NCBI GenBank assembly: GCA_900545885.1 | Contig: URAF01000002.1 | Coordinates: 1-64,000 of the forward strand | Reading direction: 5' to 3' | Origin: an uncultured Eubacteriales bacterium | Lineage (GTDB): Bacteria; Bacillota; Clostridia; Christensenellales; CAG-917 | DNA length: 64,000 bases | Shown: piece after piece, positions 1 through 7,463 of the stretch | How positions within the stretch are numbered: the stretch's first letter is position 1 | Layout: every line of letters starts with the position of its first letter | Made by a program: the position numbers and the translations under genes | The notes under the pieces: model-generated | What the model was told of the DNA's origin: nothing | The model's database searches: none | What the model saw: only the letters and a program-made list of their open reading frames with translations

Positions 1-330
<330 letters not shown>

Positions 331-430
331 ATACAATTGAACCATCTAACCTGATAATTTTTCAGCAAAATCTCAAATGGCTATGCAGTTGTGAATGTGC
401 AATCGGGCAACCGATGACCTTCAACAATTA

Positions 431-545
431 CCGGTGTCTATGGCGATGAGGTCCCACCTGTTCTCATACCGAACACAGAAGTTAAGCTCATCAGCGCAGA
501 TGGTACTTGGCTGGACACGGCCTGGGAGAGTATGTCGATGCCGGT
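431..545 (+). rRNA. 5S ribosomal RNA
   Basis: The sequence has the standard 5S landmarks: a GGCGATGAGGTCCCACC segment, CATACCGAACACAGAAGTTAAGCTC, and the closing GGGAGAGTATGTCGATGCCGG. The two ends pair to form helix I. The length is about 115 bases, normal for Firmicutes. It is the last gene of the rRNA operon, since a strong terminator follows directly. Ends are estimated from the helix I pairing. Confidence 0.95.
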
Positions 546-548
546 TTC

Positions 549-586
549 CAAAAAGCACTCAGTATTCACTGAGTGCTTTTTCTTTT
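549..586 (+). terminator. Terminator of the rRNA operon
   Basis: The inverted repeat AAAAAGCACTCAGT / ACTGAGTGCTTTTT with a four-base loop is followed by a T-rich tract. It lies directly behind 5S and marks the end of the rRNA transcript. Confidence 0.93.
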
Positions 587-925
587 CACTGAAGTACTTT
601 TGATTGCATACTATTTGATGTTTTGACTGCTATTCAATGACTATTGTCAATAAATTCCAATGGCATTTTGACGATTTATGCCCCATTTATCTAACAATAG
701 AAGATTTGTTAGATTGTTATCTCTGTACGACGTCTGGTTGAAGAGTTAGAGCGATTTGACGGTTTATGCTTTGCTGTGTTTGTCGATTTTTATACGCGTA
801 ATTGCACTTTCTAAAAAAAACGGACTTTATTATTTTGTCAAGGCTTAATACTTCAAATTTATCGCTTATAGTAGTCTGTTTGCTGCCGTTTTTACCATAA
901 ATTGCCGTATAAATTGCCCGCCGGC
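587..925. other. AT-rich intergenic stretch, no gene seen
   Basis: Between the rRNA terminator and the first lipoprotein promoter there is no reading frame with a ribosome site and no tRNA. I see no repeat or RNA structure I would defend. A reverse-strand open frame here lacks any start signal. Confidence 0.6.
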
Positions 926-954
926 TTGACTTGTATATCAAAAAAATATATACT
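926..954 (+). promoter_or_regulatory. Sigma-A promoter of lipoprotein 1
   Basis: TTGACT (926-931), a 17-base spacer and TATACT (949-954) form a near-consensus promoter. The predicted transcript starts about 25 bases before the ATG at 988 and includes its AGGAGG ribosome site. Confidence 0.8.
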
Positions 955-987
955 GTAAGAAAGTGTTTTGTGCACTCAGGAGGCGTT

Positions 988-1404
988 ATGAGAAAGAGAG
1001 TTACCGTTATAATTGCAGCGGTTCTGATGATCAGTTTGCTCGCAATCTGCCTGGTTGCCTGCAACCCCGAAGAAAACCCCGATGTCAGCGTATATCGTGA
1101 CAGACTCGAAGCAAAAGGCTATGACAGCTTCAACGTTGTCGACAAAACCGAAATTGCCGGTTACTCGGTGAAATGGGTTCTTTCCGCAGCAAAAGGCGGA
1201 GCTCCCGCAGAAGGCGAAAATCCCGCTACTCCCGTCGAGGAATATGTAATGGTTGTTCAGTTCGAATCTGCCGATGCTGCAAACGCATATAAGGCAGTTG
1301 TCGAAGCCGACGCAGAGTTCATCGCCAGCGGTGATAGTATCGAAGTTGTGGATTCCGTTGTGTTCAGAGGCACGGAACAAGGTATTGCGGACGCGAAAGC
1401 GTAA
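988..1404 (+). CDS. Small lipoprotein, tandem family member 1
   Basis: This 138-residue protein has an N-terminal hydrophobic signal peptide ending in a lipobox (LVAC, Cys near residue 24), so it should be a lipid-anchored surface protein. The ATG at 988 was chosen over an upstream in-frame TTG because it has AGGAGG six bases before it and lies downstream of the promoter. The mature part has a KGYDSF segment after the Cys and ends in a GTEQGIADAKA motif. The same layout recurs in the next two genes (KGY or AGY near the start of the mature part, and a TEE/TEA-A motif at the end), so the three are tandem paralogs. No function is known to me. The gene is monocistronic, with its own promoter and terminator. 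Confidence 0.82.
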   Translation: MRKRVTVIIAAVLMISLLAICLVACNPEENPDVSVYRDRLEAKGYDSFNVVDKTEIAGYSVKWVLSAAKGGAPAEGENPATPVEEYVMVVQFESADAANAYKAVVEADAEFIASGDSIEVVDSVVFRGTEQGIADAKA

Positions 1405-1417
1405 AATGTTTGAAAAA

Positions 1418-1446
1418 GAAAGCACCGCAAACGCGGTGCTTTTTCA
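1418..1446 (+). terminator. Terminator after lipoprotein 1
   Basis: The hairpin AAAGCACCGC-AAAC-GCGGTGCTTT is followed by T residues, 14 bases after the stop codon. Confidence 0.88.
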
Positions 1447-1563
1447 ATAGCGGAAGTGCTTGTACGGTTTGTTAGGTACAGTCACGGTGAGCGTAGTGGC
1501 AACGGCTATTTCCGCATCATATAATGATTGAAAGCGTCGGGAAGGCGCTGAAAGGGAGAACAC

Positions 1564-1926
1564 ATGAAAAGAACAATTATATCATTGATTATCGTGACGG
1601 CGCTGGTATGTGCGTTTGCGGTAGGACTCACGGCCTGCAATGCCGAAGATTTTGAAGGCAGACTGACAAAAGCCGGTTATGAAGTGCGAGGTGATTACAT
1701 CGCCAATATGGAAGACGTGACCGGCGCTATCTGGTATTTGTACGGCTTTAACGAAAGCACGGGAGACGTGGTGGCAATTTACAAAGCTAAGTCCCTGAAA
1801 TTCGCGAAAGACATCTACAACGAACTTCAATCCGAAGCAAGTGCCGATGGCGAAGGATACAAGGTCGAAAGAAGCGGCAGATTTGTTTTCTACGGAACAG
1901 AAGCTGCAATCAAAGCTGCAAGATAG
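1564..1926 (+). CDS. Small lipoprotein, tandem family member 2
   Basis: This 120-residue protein has a signal peptide and lipobox (LTAC, Cys near residue 25). It is followed directly by the family pattern NAEDFEGRLTKAGYEV and a closing GTEAAIKAAR motif, matching its two neighbours. The ribosome site is GGGAG about eight bases before the ATG. A TATAAT box at 1520-1525 could be its -10, but the -35 is weak, so the promoter is uncertain. It should be exported and lipid-anchored. The function is unknown and it is the shortest mature domain of the three. Confidence 0.82.
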   Translation: MKRTIISLIIVTALVCAFAVGLTACNAEDFEGRLTKAGYEVRGDYIANMEDVTGAIWYLYGFNESTGDVVAIYKAKSLKFAKDIYNELQSEASADGEGYKVERSGRFVFYGTEAAIKAAR

Positions 1927-1964
1927 GTCTTTACATTCACAGCTGAAATTTGACAAGATATTTT

Positions 1965-1998
1965 GAAAGAGCTCGTTTTTATACGAGCTCTTTCGTTG
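1965..1998 (+). terminator. Terminator after lipoprotein 2
   Basis: The inverted repeat GAAAGAGCTCG / CGAGCTCTTTC flanks a T-rich loop and is followed by a T-containing tail, about 40 bases after the stop codon. Confidence 0.8.
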
Positions 1999-2368
1999 TC
2001 TATTGACATTGGTGTTTTGAAATAGTTTGGTTTTCTATAATTCCATAAAGTCGTCACCTATATTGTCCCGTTCTGCGAGATTTTTGAGGAAATATTTACG
2101 GCTTTGTTGTCACATAAGATGCTGTATTAGGTTGATAGCCATATTTTCCCTTTGCGTGCATTGAAACGCGTGCTAAAACGCGCTGTGCTGAAATTTTGCA
2201 GATATTTCTTGATGAAAACAATTAATTTATTGCAGAAATCTTTTCCGAAAGCCTGTAAAATGCCGTAAAATCACCTTTATTCACTTGATTTGAAATAAAA
2301 CTGCTTTTACGGCAAGTGTTATATATTACTTGCAATAGGGAGGAAAATTGCATTTTTAAGCCAATATG
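1999..2368. other. AT-rich intergenic stretch, no gene seen
   Basis: About 370 bases lie between lipoprotein genes 2 and 3. I see no supported reading frame, RNA gene or clear repeat until the promoter at 2369. Confidence 0.55.
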
Positions 2369-2397
2369 TTGACACGTATAGGATTATTTAATATAAT
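2369..2397 (+). promoter_or_regulatory. Perfect-consensus sigma-A promoter of lipoprotein 3
   Basis: TTGACA (2369-2374), exactly 17 bases, then TATAAT (2392-2397). Both hexamers match consensus fully, so the downstream lipoprotein is expected to be strongly transcribed. The ATG and its GGGAGG site follow about 20 bases later. Confidence 0.9.
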
Positions 2398-2424
2398 GTA
2401 GTCATCACTTTTTGGGAGGATATT

Positions 2425-2784
2425 ATGAACAAAAAAGTTATAAGCATAGTAGCAATCATTATGCTTGTTGCAGTCCTTGCAATTTGCCTTACCGCTTGCA
2501 ACGCGGAAAGCATCAGCAAGAAGCTCGAAAACAAAGGTTATACCGTCGCAGCCATTACCGAAGACCAGGTTAACAAGTATATCGGTGAGGACACCGAAGT
2601 GAAATGGGGCGTTTTCGCAAAGAAAGACGGTTTTAATGCTGATATCGTAGTAGTTGTAAAAGTTGCCAGCATCAAAGATGCAAAACAGGTTGTAGAAGAT
2701 GCAAGCAGCTTGTTCAAGGCGAAGAACATCGCATCCGTGGTCTACATTGCAACCACCGAAGAAGCTTTGAAGGACGCAATGTAA
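2425..2784 (+). CDS. Small lipoprotein, tandem family member 3
   Basis: This 119-residue lipoprotein has a signal peptide with lipobox LTAC (Cys near residue 25) and mature start NAESISKKLENKGYTV. It closes with a TTEEALKDAM motif like the GTE-A motifs of its two upstream paralogs. GGGAGG lies eight bases before the ATG. It is driven by a perfect-consensus promoter, so it may be the most abundant of the three. The protein is lysine-rich and alternates short strands and helices by eye. Its function is unknown; a small extracytoplasmic binding or envelope role is only a guess. Confidence 0.84.
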   Translation: MNKKVISIVAIIMLVAVLAICLTACNAESISKKLENKGYTVAAITEDQVNKYIGEDTEVKWGVFAKKDGFNADIVVVVKVASIKDAKQVVEDASSLFKAKNIASVVYIATTEEALKDAM

Positions 2785-2803
2785 TCGGAAATTCCGAAAT
2801 CAG

Positions 2804-2833
2804 ACAGACACCCGAAAGGGTGTCTGTTTTTTA
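2804..2833 (+). terminator. Terminator after lipoprotein 3
   Basis: The perfect hairpin ACAGACACCC-GAAA-GGGTGTCTGT is followed by TTTTTTA. Confidence 0.93.
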
Positions 2834-3030
2834 TTGTAAATTAACTTCCTAACCTACCAATGTTGAGATTTTGCCTGCGTGCGGTTAATCGAACGGCTTG
2901 ACATTAGGTTTTTATATCAGCAACCGCAATACAATGGTCGGTAATTGCCGTTTTGATTAAATTTACTGCTTTCGGAACCTTTGCTGTCTTGTTTCTTTTG
3001 TAATTCGTAGTGTCACGTATTTTTTATTAA
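2834..3030. other. Intergenic, no gene seen
   Basis: This lies between the lipoprotein 3 terminator and the paired palindromes. A TTGACA at 2898 has no -10 at usable spacing. No supported frame or RNA gene was found. Confidence 0.5.
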
Positions 3031-3107
3031 AACACGATACGTGTTGAATATATGCTGTTGCATCAACTTGCATTGCCGTTCAACTGTTTTGAAACACGTA
3101 TCGTGTT
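3031..3107. repeat. Two 15-bp palindromes (AACACG-ATA-CGTGTT) 62 bases apart
   Basis: AACACGATACGTGTT at 3031-3045 and its exact reverse complement AACACGTATCGTGTT at 3093-3107 are each also a 6+3+6 palindrome. Together they could pair as a 15-bp stem with a 47-base loop, ending two bases before the spoVFB stop codon. They may be a terminator-like stem for spoVFB or a pair of operator sites. No T tract follows on the spoVFB strand, so the role is unresolved. Confidence 0.6.
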
Positions 3108-3108
3108 A

Positions 3109-3681
3109 TTATGGTCTAAACAGAACGGGTTGGAGTTGTTTTCCTTGCAAGGCAAGCTCGCAAGTTTGCCTTATCAGTTTTGTGTCTGCGATAAGAGAAT
3201 TCGACTTTTTGTCGGGCGCGTCTTGTGCAAACGGGACGAAATACACGTTGCGTGTATTAAGCAATATGCCTATGTTTTTTGCATTTGCGCCGAGTGCGTC
3301 GTTTGAGGATATTGAAAGCACAACGGGACGATTGTTGCGGAGTTGTGCTTTGACTGCCATTGTCACGGGAGTGTCTGTGATGCCGTGTGCGATTTTGGCA
3401 AGAGTGTTGCCGGTACACGGTGCGACCAACATAAGTTCGAGTCCTTTTGCCGTGCCTATGGGTTCGGCGTCGACTATGCTTTTTATGGGAGCTTTGCCCG
3501 TTTTTTGACGGATTGTTTCCTCGAAATCTTTTGCCGCAAAAAACCTTGTGTCGAGATTTGACACGTTGAAACTGAATATGGGCGTTATATCGAACTCGTG
3601 TGCCACGAGGTCGTCGACGGCAACAAGAAGATTTGCAAAGGTACAGAACGACCCTGTAACCGCAAGACCGATTTTTCTCAT
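3109..3681 (-). CDS. spoVFB: Dipicolinate synthase subunit B
   Basis: This is the flavoprotein-like subunit of dipicolinate synthase, which oxidises the DapA product to dipicolinic acid in the mother cell for delivery to the spore core. The 190-residue length is normal for SpoVFB. The N-terminal GLAVTGSFCTF motif, the LMLVAPCTGNTLAKIA nucleotide-site motif around residue 85 and the RPVVLSISSNDALG segment are typical of the family. The start overlaps the end of spoVFA by four bases (ATGA), so the two are translationally coupled. In bacilli this operon is under sigma-K, and a sigma-K-like promoter is visible upstream of spoVFA. Its substrate would come from the asd-dapA-dapB operon at 31-34 kb. 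Confidence 0.93.
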   Translation of the reverse strand: MRKIGLAVTGSFCTFANLLVAVDDLVAHEFDITPIFSFNVSNLDTRFFAAKDFEETIRQKTGKAPIKSIVDAEPIGTAKGLELMLVAPCTGNTLAKIAHGITDTPVTMAVKAQLRNNRPVVLSISSNDALGANAKNIGILLNTRNVYFVPFAQDAPDKKSNSLIADTKLIRQTCELALQGKQLQPVLFRP

Positions 3682-4391
3682 TTCGACACCTCCGTTATGT
3701 ATTCTTTCATGACACGCGCCGCGCTTTCGGGGCTTACCTTGGCAGGCAAGGCGGGGTAAATGTCGGCGTCCATGCCCAGATTTTGCAATGCGGCAAGGTC
3801 GAGTGCGGGTTTGCTTGCAAGGTCAATATATACCGCATGCGCGGGCATCGAAAGCGCCTGTTCTTCAGATATGATTTTTTCGGGCACGGTGTTGACGATG
3901 ACGTCGTAAGGCGTGAGGTCAAGCCCTTCCGTTCCTACCGTTCTTTTTGCGAAAGCGCCCGCGGGACGGTGCGACGCGGTTGTCGCTACGTCGTAGTCGA
4001 CGTCGAGTTTGGTCAGCAATTTGCACATTGCCGCGCCCGTTCTGCCGAACCCGATGACAAGAACGTTGATGTCCGCAAGCGATTTCATGGTGTGGTCTAT
4101 GATGATACCGAGCGCACCTTCGGCGGTAAGTACGGCGTTTGCAGCCTGAAATTTTTCGTCGCGCATCATATAGTGCACCTTGATACGCTTATCGCGGATT
4201 GCTTTTTCCGCGTCGGGTGCCGTTCTGCCGCATACGAGTATCTCTCCCACGCCGATACGCTCAGTTTCGCGTTCGGTGAGTACGAGATTGGGGGCAAATA
4301 TATATGTGTTGACCGCGGGGTGCATTCCCGTCAGCATTCTTTTCAGAAAATACGTCCTTTCGTCCGTTTCGCAAACTATGTATTCAGCCAT
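3678..4391 (-). CDS. spoVFA: Dipicolinate synthase subunit A, short form
   Basis: This is the dehydrogenase-like subunit of dipicolinate synthase. A Rossmann motif (VLVIGFGRTGAAMCKLL) lies near residue 109, followed by SHRPAGAF and a VIVNTVPEKII segment characteristic of SpoVFA. The protein has 237 residues, while Bacillus SpoVFA has about 297, so the N-terminal domain is clearly compact here. The start has GGAG seven bases before it. It is the first gene of a two-gene operon with spoVFB. A CATAGGATA box with a correctly spaced AC lies just upstream, matching the mother-cell sigma-K consensus. Nothing indicates a truncation by frameshift. Confidence 0.92.
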   Translation of the reverse strand: MAEYIVCETDERTYFLKRMLTGMHPAVNTYIFAPNLVLTERETERIGVGEILVCGRTAPDAEKAIRDKRIKVHYMMRDEKFQAANAVLTAEGALGIIIDHTMKSLADINVLVIGFGRTGAAMCKLLTKLDVDYDVATTASHRPAGAFAKRTVGTEGLDLTPYDVIVNTVPEKIISEEQALSMPAHAVYIDLASKPALDLAALQNLGMDADIYPALPAKVSPESAARVMKEYITEVSK

Positions 4392-4408
4392 TTTTCTCCT
4401 CCACGGTG

Positions 4409-4435
4409 TATCCTATGCATAATCGCAGAGGTGGT
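4409..4435 (-). promoter_or_regulatory. Sigma-K-like promoter for spoVFAB
   Basis: On the reverse strand CATAGGATA (4417 down to 4409) matches the sigma-K -10 consensus CATANNNTA. An AC dinucleotide (4435-4434) sits 16 bases upstream, as the sigma-K -35 requires. It lies about 20 bases before the spoVFA start, consistent with late mother-cell expression. Confidence 0.7.
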
Positions 4436-4453
4436 GTGCGGAAGTGCTGCGTA

Positions 4454-4482
4454 ACGCGAAAAAGGCTTTTCAACATAGGATA
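4454..4482 (+). promoter_or_regulatory. Sigma-K-like promoter for the divergent ATPase
   Basis: CATAGGATA at 4474-4482 is identical to the -10 box used in the opposite direction by spoVFA. An AC at 4454-4455 gives an 18-base gap, slightly longer than ideal. The box lies 17 bases before the ATG at 4500. Confidence 0.5.
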
Positions 4483-4499
4483 AACGGACAGGAGGCGTT

Positions 4500-5528
4500 A
4501 TGGAAAGATACTTTTTGGGTGGCAACACAGCGAGCGGTTTCAAAGGATTTTACGACGGCGAACTCGAACGCATTGACAAGGTGGTTTTGCTCAAAGGAGG
4601 ACCCGGAACGGGGAAAAGCTCCCTGATGAAAGCGGTTGCGAAGGAAGCCGCCAAAAGAGGACTTGACCACGAAATATGGTATTGCTCGGGTGACCCCGAC
4701 AGTGTGGACGGGGTGTACATAAAAGATTTGAACGTCGCGGTTACGGACGCTACGTCCCCGCACGCGTCGGAAGCTCGTCTTCCCGTAATCAGGGAGTGCG
4801 TCGTGGATATGGCGTCGGCACTTTCGAGGAAAAAACTTTTGCCTTATAAGAAGCAGATTGAAAAACTTTTTGCACTCAAAAAACGGAGTTATGAGCATGC
4901 ATACGAACACTTAAACCGCGCTTTTGGTTATTCATGCAAAAAAATGGCAGAGTATTCGAAAGCTGCGGACGTTGTCGGAATAAGGCGAAAAGCGGCGGCT
5001 TTCGCGTTGGAAAATAAAGGCGATGCTGTAAAACAGCCGAAAGGACGTATAAGGAACTTATTCGTTTCTGCCATATCTCCGCTCGGGATAAAGACTTTCG
5101 ACGATTATCTCATTGGCAAAAAAGTCGTTGAGATAAAGGGTGCGGACGTCGGCGTACATGCCTTTATGGAAGAAGTGGCAAGACTTCTCGAAGGGGACAT
5201 AACATTGATACACAATCCGCTTTGTCCCGAGAGATACGATGCAGTCGTGGCGGGCGATTTTGTAATAACGGGCAATGCCGCGGCGTTTTCGACCGCGGCG
5301 GAAGCCATCGAACTTTCGGACCTCGAAGGCAATGCGGCAAGCGAAAGCGAGTTCTTCCGTTCCCGTGAGAAAGAGGAAATTGCGTTTGCCATCAAAGACC
5401 TTGCCGCTGCGCGTTCGGCGCATCTGGAAGCGGAAAAATATTTCGTAGGCGCAATGGATTTCGGAGTTGCCGATAAACTCACTTTCAACGTACTCCGCAT
5501 TGTTTTCGGCGGGGGAGAGGAAAGCTAG
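4500..5528 (+). CDS. P-loop ATPase, probable sporulation-associated (PRK06851-like)
   Basis: This 342-residue ATPase starts with FLGGNTASGFKGFYDGEL, and its Walker A GGPGTGKSS is at residues 33-41. That order matches a family of uncharacterised ATPases found mainly in spore formers (PRK06851-like); the assignment is from memory of the pattern. A perfect AGGAGG lies before the ATG at 4500. The C-terminal half carries a second conserved block (GDITLIHNPLCPERYDAVV) but no clear second P-loop. It diverges from spoVFAB and shares the same sigma-K-like -10 box, which suggests a mother-cell role late in sporulation (inference). The biochemical substrate is unknown. Confidence 0.75.
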   Translation: MERYFLGGNTASGFKGFYDGELERIDKVVLLKGGPGTGKSSLMKAVAKEAAKRGLDHEIWYCSGDPDSVDGVYIKDLNVAVTDATSPHASEARLPVIRECVVDMASALSRKKLLPYKKQIEKLFALKKRSYEHAYEHLNRAFGYSCKKMAEYSKAADVVGIRRKAAAFALENKGDAVKQPKGRIRNLFVSAISPLGIKTFDDYLIGKKVVEIKGADVGVHAFMEEVARLLEGDITLIHNPLCPERYDAVVAGDFVITGNAAAFSTAAEAIELSDLEGNAASESEFFRSREKEEIAFAIKDLAAARSAHLEAEKYFVGAMDFGVADKLTFNVLRIVFGGGEES

Positions 5529-5709
5529 CAAAGGAAAGCACGGCAAACGCGGCAAAAGAGAGTGTGTGGCAAAACGGGGAATGTAAAAACAAAACATAAA
5601 ATTCGACTTTTTGTTGCACAAATCGTGAATGGCTGCTAGAAAGTCGGACACAGAAAAAGTCTTTGGCGGAACTTGACGGAACTATAATTGCCGACGGTAT
5701 GCAAAACGG

Positions 5710-5738
5710 CTGACAATATCGTGATTTTGTTATATAAT
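5710..5738 (+). promoter_or_regulatory. Sigma-A promoter giving a nearly leaderless transcript
   Basis: CTGACA (5710-5715), 17 bases, then TATAAT (5733-5738). The in-frame ATG at 5745 lies only six bases past the -10, so the transcript would start on or next to that ATG. Confidence 0.65.
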
Positions 5739-5744
5739 CGCGGT

Positions 5745-7130
5745 ATGGAAAAAGACAGAACGGGTAGCGTTGCGCCCAGTGCGGAACGTAAAGTAAAAGA
5801 AGATAAAAACACTGCTGTGGGCGGTGCCAAAGTCACCGAAACGTCGGTCGGTCGCAAATCCGCGGAAAAGAAAGGTAAAGAAATGTCTGCTTGCGAAGCG
5901 CGCAAAGCGCGCCGCAAGCAACTTTCGGAAATGTTTTCACGCAGACATTATTGCTTGCTGATGTTGGTATGCGCGGTAATGCGCGCACGTTTCAGAGTGC
6001 GTTCGGTACTTTCGCCTGCATTCCGCAAACAGAAAAAAGAAGGCGCCATGCTTGTGCTTTCCAACCATGTTTCGGCATTTGATTTTGCATACTTTTCCAC
6101 GCCTTTTCTCGGCAAAAAGGTCAGTTTCGTAGTGGCGGAAAGCATGATGTATTCCATGCCGCTGTTTGCGAAGATGATAAAAGGTTATCGCGCCATCACC
6201 AAAAAGCAGTTTTACGCAGATTACACTTGCATCAAGAACATCAAAAAGTATCTCGACGCGGGCATTTCCGTCATATTGTGTCCCGAAGGAAAGGTGAGTG
6301 CGGAAGGCAAAACCGGTCCCGTTGCGTTTTCGATTGCGAAGCTCGTGAAGTGGCTGGGGTATCCCGTTGCAAGTTGCGTAATTCAGGGTGCGGGTATCAC
6401 CAGACCGAAATGGGCGTACACTTCGAGGACGGGCAGAGTGGAGTGCAGAATGGACGTTATGTTTGATGCGGAACAGGTGAAAACATTGTCAGCCGCGCAG
6501 ATTATGGACGGGATTTCCGCTTCGCTTGCACACAACGAACACGTCTGGCAGATTGAAAACGGAGTAAAATTCCGCGGCAAACGTTATGCCGAAGGGCTGG
6601 AAAGATTGCTTTACGTATGCCCCGAATGCGGTGCGGAATTTACGTTGAACACTTCGGGCGACGAAATTTCCTGTTCGGCTTGCGGCTTCCGCGCGCGTTA
6701 CGAACACACCGGCAAAATAGTCTCCGAAAATGCCGAAAACTGCCCGGAAAGAATAGACCTGTGGTTCGACAAGGAAAAGAAAATCGTTGCGGAACAGGTT
6801 GAAAAGGAAGATTTCGCGCTGTCTGAACGCGTAAAACTTTTTGTCGAAAACGACACAAAAAACGGATACAGAGAAGTGACGGACGGCGTTTTGTCGCTTG
6901 ACAAAAACGATATAATTTTCCGCGCAAAAGGCGAACTTTCGGAAGCGGACGCGAATTGCAGGGAACTCGTTTTCCATGTCAGGAACTTCGTGACGGTGGC
7001 AAATCTGCCCGGAACTTCGCTCGATATGTACGACGAAAACCACACTTACAGAATGGTGTTTACCGACAGAAAAGCATCGACGAAATACGTGCTTTCGATT
7101 GAAGCGTTGAATGCGTCGAGCGCGAAATAA
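5745..7130 (+). CDS. PlsC-type acyltransferase with C-terminal zinc ribbon
   Basis: This is a predicted 1-acylglycerol-3-phosphate acyltransferase-like enzyme of membrane phospholipid synthesis. The acyltransferase motifs NHVSAFD (about residue 106) and CPEGKVS (about residue 180) are intact. About 60 charged, low-complexity residues precede a hydrophobic segment. A CPECGAEF...CSACGF zinc ribbon near residues 292-318 follows the catalytic domain, then a beta-rich C-terminal region of about 130 residues that I do not recognise. At 461 residues it is about twice the usual PlsC length. If transcription is leaderless the start is 5745; an alternative ATG at 5883, with AAAGG upstream, would remove the low-complexity tail. 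It is monocistronic with a terminator behind it. Confidence 0.78.
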   Translation: MEKDRTGSVAPSAERKVKEDKNTAVGGAKVTETSVGRKSAEKKGKEMSACEARKARRKQLSEMFSRRHYCLLMLVCAVMRARFRVRSVLSPAFRKQKKEGAMLVLSNHVSAFDFAYFSTPFLGKKVSFVVAESMMYSMPLFAKMIKGYRAITKKQFYADYTCIKNIKKYLDAGISVILCPEGKVSAEGKTGPVAFSIAKLVKWLGYPVASCVIQGAGITRPKWAYTSRTGRVECRMDVMFDAEQVKTLSAAQIMDGISASLAHNEHVWQIENGVKFRGKRYAEGLERLLYVCPECGAEFTLNTSGDEISCSACGFRARYEHTGKIVSENAENCPERIDLWFDKEKKIVAEQVEKEDFALSERVKLFVENDTKNGYREVTDGVLSLDKNDIIFRAKGELSEADANCRELVFHVRNFVTVANLPGTSLDMYDENHTYRMVFTDRKASTKYVLSIEALNASSAK

Positions 7131-7182
7131 TCGCAAGAACCGTATTTTATCGCGCGTTTTAGAACAATAAAACAAACGTTTC

Positions 7183-7217
7183 GCAACTTCCTCACGGGAG
7201 GTTGCTTTTGTTTTGCC
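7183..7217 (+). terminator. Terminator after the acyltransferase gene
   Basis: The stem GCAACTTCC / GGAGGTTGC (one G-U pair) is followed by TTTTGTTTTG, about 50 bases after the stop codon. Confidence 0.75.
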
Positions 7218-7381
7218 TTGGGGTTTTGTAGTGAAACGGAGTGCTAGGGCGGTGTTCCGAAGCGTAGGAATTTGACTTGTTTATCGCGGCTCTGTACCGC
7301 GGAGTTATAACAGTTTTATTCGATTTTGTTTTCTAAATTAAAGAAATATTAAAATGTCGTTAATTATAGTTGCCGCTTTTT

Positions 7382-7410
7382 TTGAAATTGCGTGTCGTAT
7401 GATATATTAA
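7382..7410 (+). promoter_or_regulatory. Candidate promoter of the LRR lipoprotein
   Basis: TTGAAA (7382-7387), a 17-base spacer and TATTAA (7405-7410) lie 54 bases before the ATG at 7464, which has GGAGG upstream. The rest of the 7131-7463 gap holds only the preceding terminator and AT-rich sequence. Confidence 0.6.
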
Positions 7411-7463
7411 TCATGTATAATTATGTATGCGTGCTTGTATATGCGCGCGGAGGTTAAGGGGCT

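Noticed and set aside
1001..1425. Reverse-strand open frames opposite the lipoproteins at 976-1425 and 1582-1956
   Set aside because: They lie antisense to genes with lipoboxes and ribosome sites, and their composition is atypical (high Cys/Phe).
3031..3107. Mobile-element inverted repeat reading of the two palindromes
   Set aside because: Only 47 bases lie between them, no transposase or target duplication is present, and each half is itself a palindrome.
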